A stretch of 64,000 nt of DNA from Hippopus hippopus (taxonomy: Eukaryota; Mollusca; Bivalvia; Cardiida; Cardiidae). Positions 60,890 to 64,000 of the stretch are shown one piece after another (positions within the stretch are counted from its first letter, which is position 1; the number at the start of each line of letters is the position of its first letter). The position numbers and the translations under genes are program-made. The notes beneath the pieces are model-generated. The model saw only the letters and a program-made list of their open reading frames with translations, ran no database searches and was not told the DNA's origin. Location of the stretch: contig OX328101.1 of assembly GCA_946811185.2 (NCBI GenBank), forward strand, positions 17,344,122-17,408,121. Reading direction: 5' to 3'.

Positions 60890-63800
60890 ATGGACAGAAA
60901 AAATCAAAATTTAAAAGTGTTAAAATAGCCCAAAACATGTAAAAAAATGCAAAAAACCCAAAAAAAAAGTGTTAAAAATTCCCGTCCCGAGGTCACCTGG
61001 TCTCATCCCGAAGCAGACAGGCTTCGGGACGTTCGGCAATGTCGAAAGTTGTTTCGGCGATGCCGAAATTGATTTCGGCATCGCCGAAATGTGTATATAC
61101 GCTTGACACCCTTTATCAGATTACCATTATCTCAGTGTTAACTTGCATAAATTTGACATATTAAGTAATTTTATGAATAAGTAAGCTGCATTTTCATCCG
61201 TTCGTCTGTGTCTATCCATCCAGCAGCGACTGTCTGACTGTCAGTCTGACCGTCGGTCATCTTTTTATCAGCACGTATATGAGTGAATCATTCAATGTTT
61301 AGCGTTTTGATGCAGTATCTATGCATAGATGTTTGTTTTCAATTTCCATTATTATTCATATGCCTGTTTACCTCTTTACCAGATTTAAAGTCCGACCAGC
61401 GTAATAAGCCCATGCTCGGCACGTCCTTGGTATCGCCGAGCGGCTCCTAGGAAGTCTAGCTAGTCCGGTTCTTATGAATTCCGTGCATAGTACGGATTTT
61501 CTGCATTTTTCGCTCCTAGAATGTGCTTTGGACTGCGAGCAGTCTATTTAGCCATTACCTGTCGTGGCCTTGGTCTCGCCGCACGGCTCCTTTTGCGTTT
61601 CGAAGGGCCGAACTTGGTCCATTATCTATATTCTAATTAAATGTTTGGTTAGCTTTTTAACCGGAATTTTGCCAAGTTTGATATTGCAAATTTTGGGTTC
61701 GAACTTAATCTAATTTTCTACACTTAAAGTTAGAACGAAAGGCAATGTTAGCTTAGTTCGGACTTACGTTTCTTTTTTTCTGTTGTTCCAGTCACAGGAG
61801 CAAAACCCAAACTAGCCTATTCACCAGAAATTTGCCAAGATTGGTACTGCATAAATTGGATTCGAACTTAGTCTATTGTTCTACACTTAAAGTGAGAAAA
61901 AAGTTGCTAAGATTGGTACTACAGATTTTGGTTCAAACTTAGTCTATTTTTCGACACTTAAAGAGAGAATAAAAGTCAAGCTGAGCCTATTTACCGATTT
62001 TTTGCCAAGATTGGTACTGCCGACTTGGGTTTGAACTTAGTCTTTTTTTGTACACTTTAAGTAAGAACAAAAGTCGAGCTTTTATTAGCAATTAAAAATT
62101 ATATTGACCTCTAAAATGGGAAATACGACCCGGCCGAGCCGTTGCAAGTTTAGCCATTGCTCGCTGGCTCGGGTATTAAGCTAGACACAAGTATTAAACA
62201 CCAATTTCAAGCAAATAATTTTACCTTCAGGTATATTTACATTTCTTGTGGCTTTGGCAAATTATCTCTTCTTTCCGATTACCCATTTCCCTTGCATAAT
62301 TGGCTTAATATCTCTATTTAATCTACATTTTGATGCAAAATGTAATCTTTAACCCAAGAATTAAGAGAGTTATCGGTATTAGGAGGACCGATCATGGGAA
62401 AATTTTGCAAATAGTAAATTCGAACTCGTGGCCGCTAATTGTTGCGCATTTCTCCCACTTTACACGACTATCAGTATTCAGATATCAAAAAGCTTTATCT
62501 TATTTTCAATGGTGAATATTTAGGTACATTTTGATGTAAAAATGTAATCCTTAACCCTACAGAGATTATGACTCCAAAGAGTTAGGTACATAAACAACAG
62601 TGATGAAGACTCCAAAGAATTAATGTACATGTCAATTTTTTCTACTTTTTCCGTGCTATTTTTTATCAATGCTCAGAAATTTTGACAATGTTTCCAACAG
62701 GCTTCCGAGGCTAAAATCTGGTATTTAAAACATAGAGATCGGTCCAAAACTAAGGACAGGAAATAACGTTAAAGGTTTCTGAAAAACAAGCCTAAAAATC
62801 CATCGGACAAGATTGGTACTTCAGAAATTGGACCTGGCAGGAAATAGGGATTAGCAAAGGAATGCAATCAAATTACGAGGTGCGAAAAAACAGGTAATGT
62901 CGCCGACTCCGCTGAAGATGCGACAAATTAACAACATCTGACAAGTATTGACAAACTTTAAGCCGGGAGAGGAATGAAAAATGGACAAATAAACCATTTT
63001 TAATAACAATATTTTATAAATAAAAAAAAGTCCAGGGCAATAAAATGTCTTGAACCTAGGCAATTACAATATCATTGAAATTGGTAATCTTGTGACATCC
63101 GTTTTTTGTTCATTTGCTCCGTTATTTTAAAGTTACCATGTTTCTCTATTTTCTGCTGATCTCAATCTTATCAATTACAAGACTAGATAATTTATTGCTA
63201 TGTAGGTTTGAATATTATTTTGGATTATGAATTCATCTTTTATACTTTTGTAAGGCTGCCGATAAATCTGATTGCTCTTATTCATAGACTGAGATCAGAA
63301 TAGAAGAATTAAGTCGGGAGGGAGGTTTGATTGTGAATTTAGTCATTACTCACAATGTAAAGACCGGATCAAAACAAAAAACATATGAAAACGATGCCAT
63401 ATGGCTTGGCTTTCGTTAACAATGACTTTCATTTTTATATCTAAAAAAAAGAATGATTTAGGGAAGGAAATCAGTGCGGCAGGTGGAAATAATTCTAAAA
63501 TAACTTAGGCTAAATGAGCGGCGGTTTTACAAATCTCTGCTGATCCCAATCTTCTCAATAACAAGACTTCATAATTTGTAACTATATAATTTTAAATAAT
63601 ATTTTGGATTAAGAATTCGTCTTTTATTCTTTTGTAAATTTGCTGATTAATCCGATTATTCGTATTCATGGACTGAGATCAGAACAGAATAATTATATCG
63701 GAAGGGGCTACGCTCGCCAGTTTGATCATTGCTCACAATTTCAAGACTAGATCAGAATAAAAAACAAACGAGAACGATGCAAAAATTGCTTGGCTTTCGT

Positions 63801-64000
63801 TACTAATGAATTTAATTTCAGAATCTCAAAAAATGAAAGAATGTGGGGTAGAAAATCAGTGTTGCAGGCGGAAAAAGTATAAAATAAGTTAGACTTACTG
63901 CAGCGCTACTTCACATCTAATGAATACAAAGCGAAATGCAAAGGTATCTTTTTGCAAAAATCATTGCTAGAATGTCGAAATGGAGAAGCATTGATAAGAC
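60890..64000 (+). repeat. duplication C, right copy, cut by window end
   Basis: Near-identical to 35225-38290, starting around gttaaaatagcccaaaacat. Differences are single bases plus a 36-bp extra segment near 62259-62300. The dyad cluster (61032-61090), internal tandem and satellite-A-like unit are all present. The sequence immediately left of it differs from that left of the other copy, so the boundary is sharp. The right boundary is outside the window. Confidence 0.92.
61032..61090 (+). repeat. three GGC-NNN-GCC dyads in C, right copy
   Basis: ttcggcaatgtcgaa (61032-61046, altered), tttcggcgatgccgaaa (61052-61068, perfect arms) and atttcggcatcgccgaaat (61072-61090, perfect arms). Between the two copies of C, the first and second dyads carry different single changes, so each copy holds one damaged dyad in a different place. 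Confidence 0.85.

Overview
This window looks like repeat-dense, non-genic DNA from an animal nuclear genome, most likely a bivalve mollusc. The evidence is tRNA-derived SINEs, TA-flanked MITEs, hAT and Tigger/pogo DNA transposons, and recurrent phrases such as 'ggccataactctg' that I associate from memory with bivalve intergenic DNA. The taxon is an inference. I see no ordinary host gene, rRNA gene, functional tRNA gene or CRISPR array. Three coding features are supportable: a broken Tigger/pogo transposase start at the left edge, an hAT transposase with one frameshift inside an otherwise complete element, and a single 1041-codon open reading frame at 43.8-46.9 kb.

Layout. 0-20 kb is interspersed-repeat territory. 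It holds the 5' end of a Tigger element split by a 158-bp foldback insertion, a 67-bp minisatellite, several SINE copies, a family of ~230-bp MITEs with an internal hairpin, a 323-bp foldback element, and a complete 3,550-bp hAT element (8-bp target duplication, 14-bp inverted ends) inserted into a ~130-bp tandem repeat. 20-64 kb is built almost wholly of tandem arrays, named here A to G: D (pyrimidine microsatellites plus a GGC-NNN-GCC dyad, 20.4-22.5 and 28.4-30.4 kb), A (196-bp satellite, 22.5-28.4 kb and, inverted, 50.1-57.3 kb), B (~556-bp satellite, 30.4-34.9 and 57.3-59.5 kb), C (>3-kb near-identical duplication, 35.2-38.3 and 60.9-64.0 kb, cut by the window end), a ~970-bp tandem duplication (38.1-40.0 kb), E (dyad plus GA-microsatellite units, 40.0-43.0 kb), F (~0.6-kb units, 47.0-49.2 kb) and G (purine minisatellite, 49.7-50.1 kb). 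The order A-B-C occurs twice, with A inverted in the second set.

The most notable object is the long ORF. It combines a short N-terminal Cys/His motif, a tyrosine-recombinase-like domain with recognisable R, K, R, H and Y positions, and a C-terminal SET domain most like the KMT5A/SET8 class of lysine methyltransferases. It lies between inverted satellite-A arrays, and a single diverged A-like unit sits directly upstream of it. A short dyad-symmetric motif (GGC-NNN-GCC with arms that change together) recurs in blocks D, E and at the B/C borders, but I did not see it inside A or B. A mobile or domesticated Crypton-like recombinase carrying a histone-methyltransferase-like domain, with derived satellites and dyad sites, is the candidate undescribed system. 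The link between these parts is inference.
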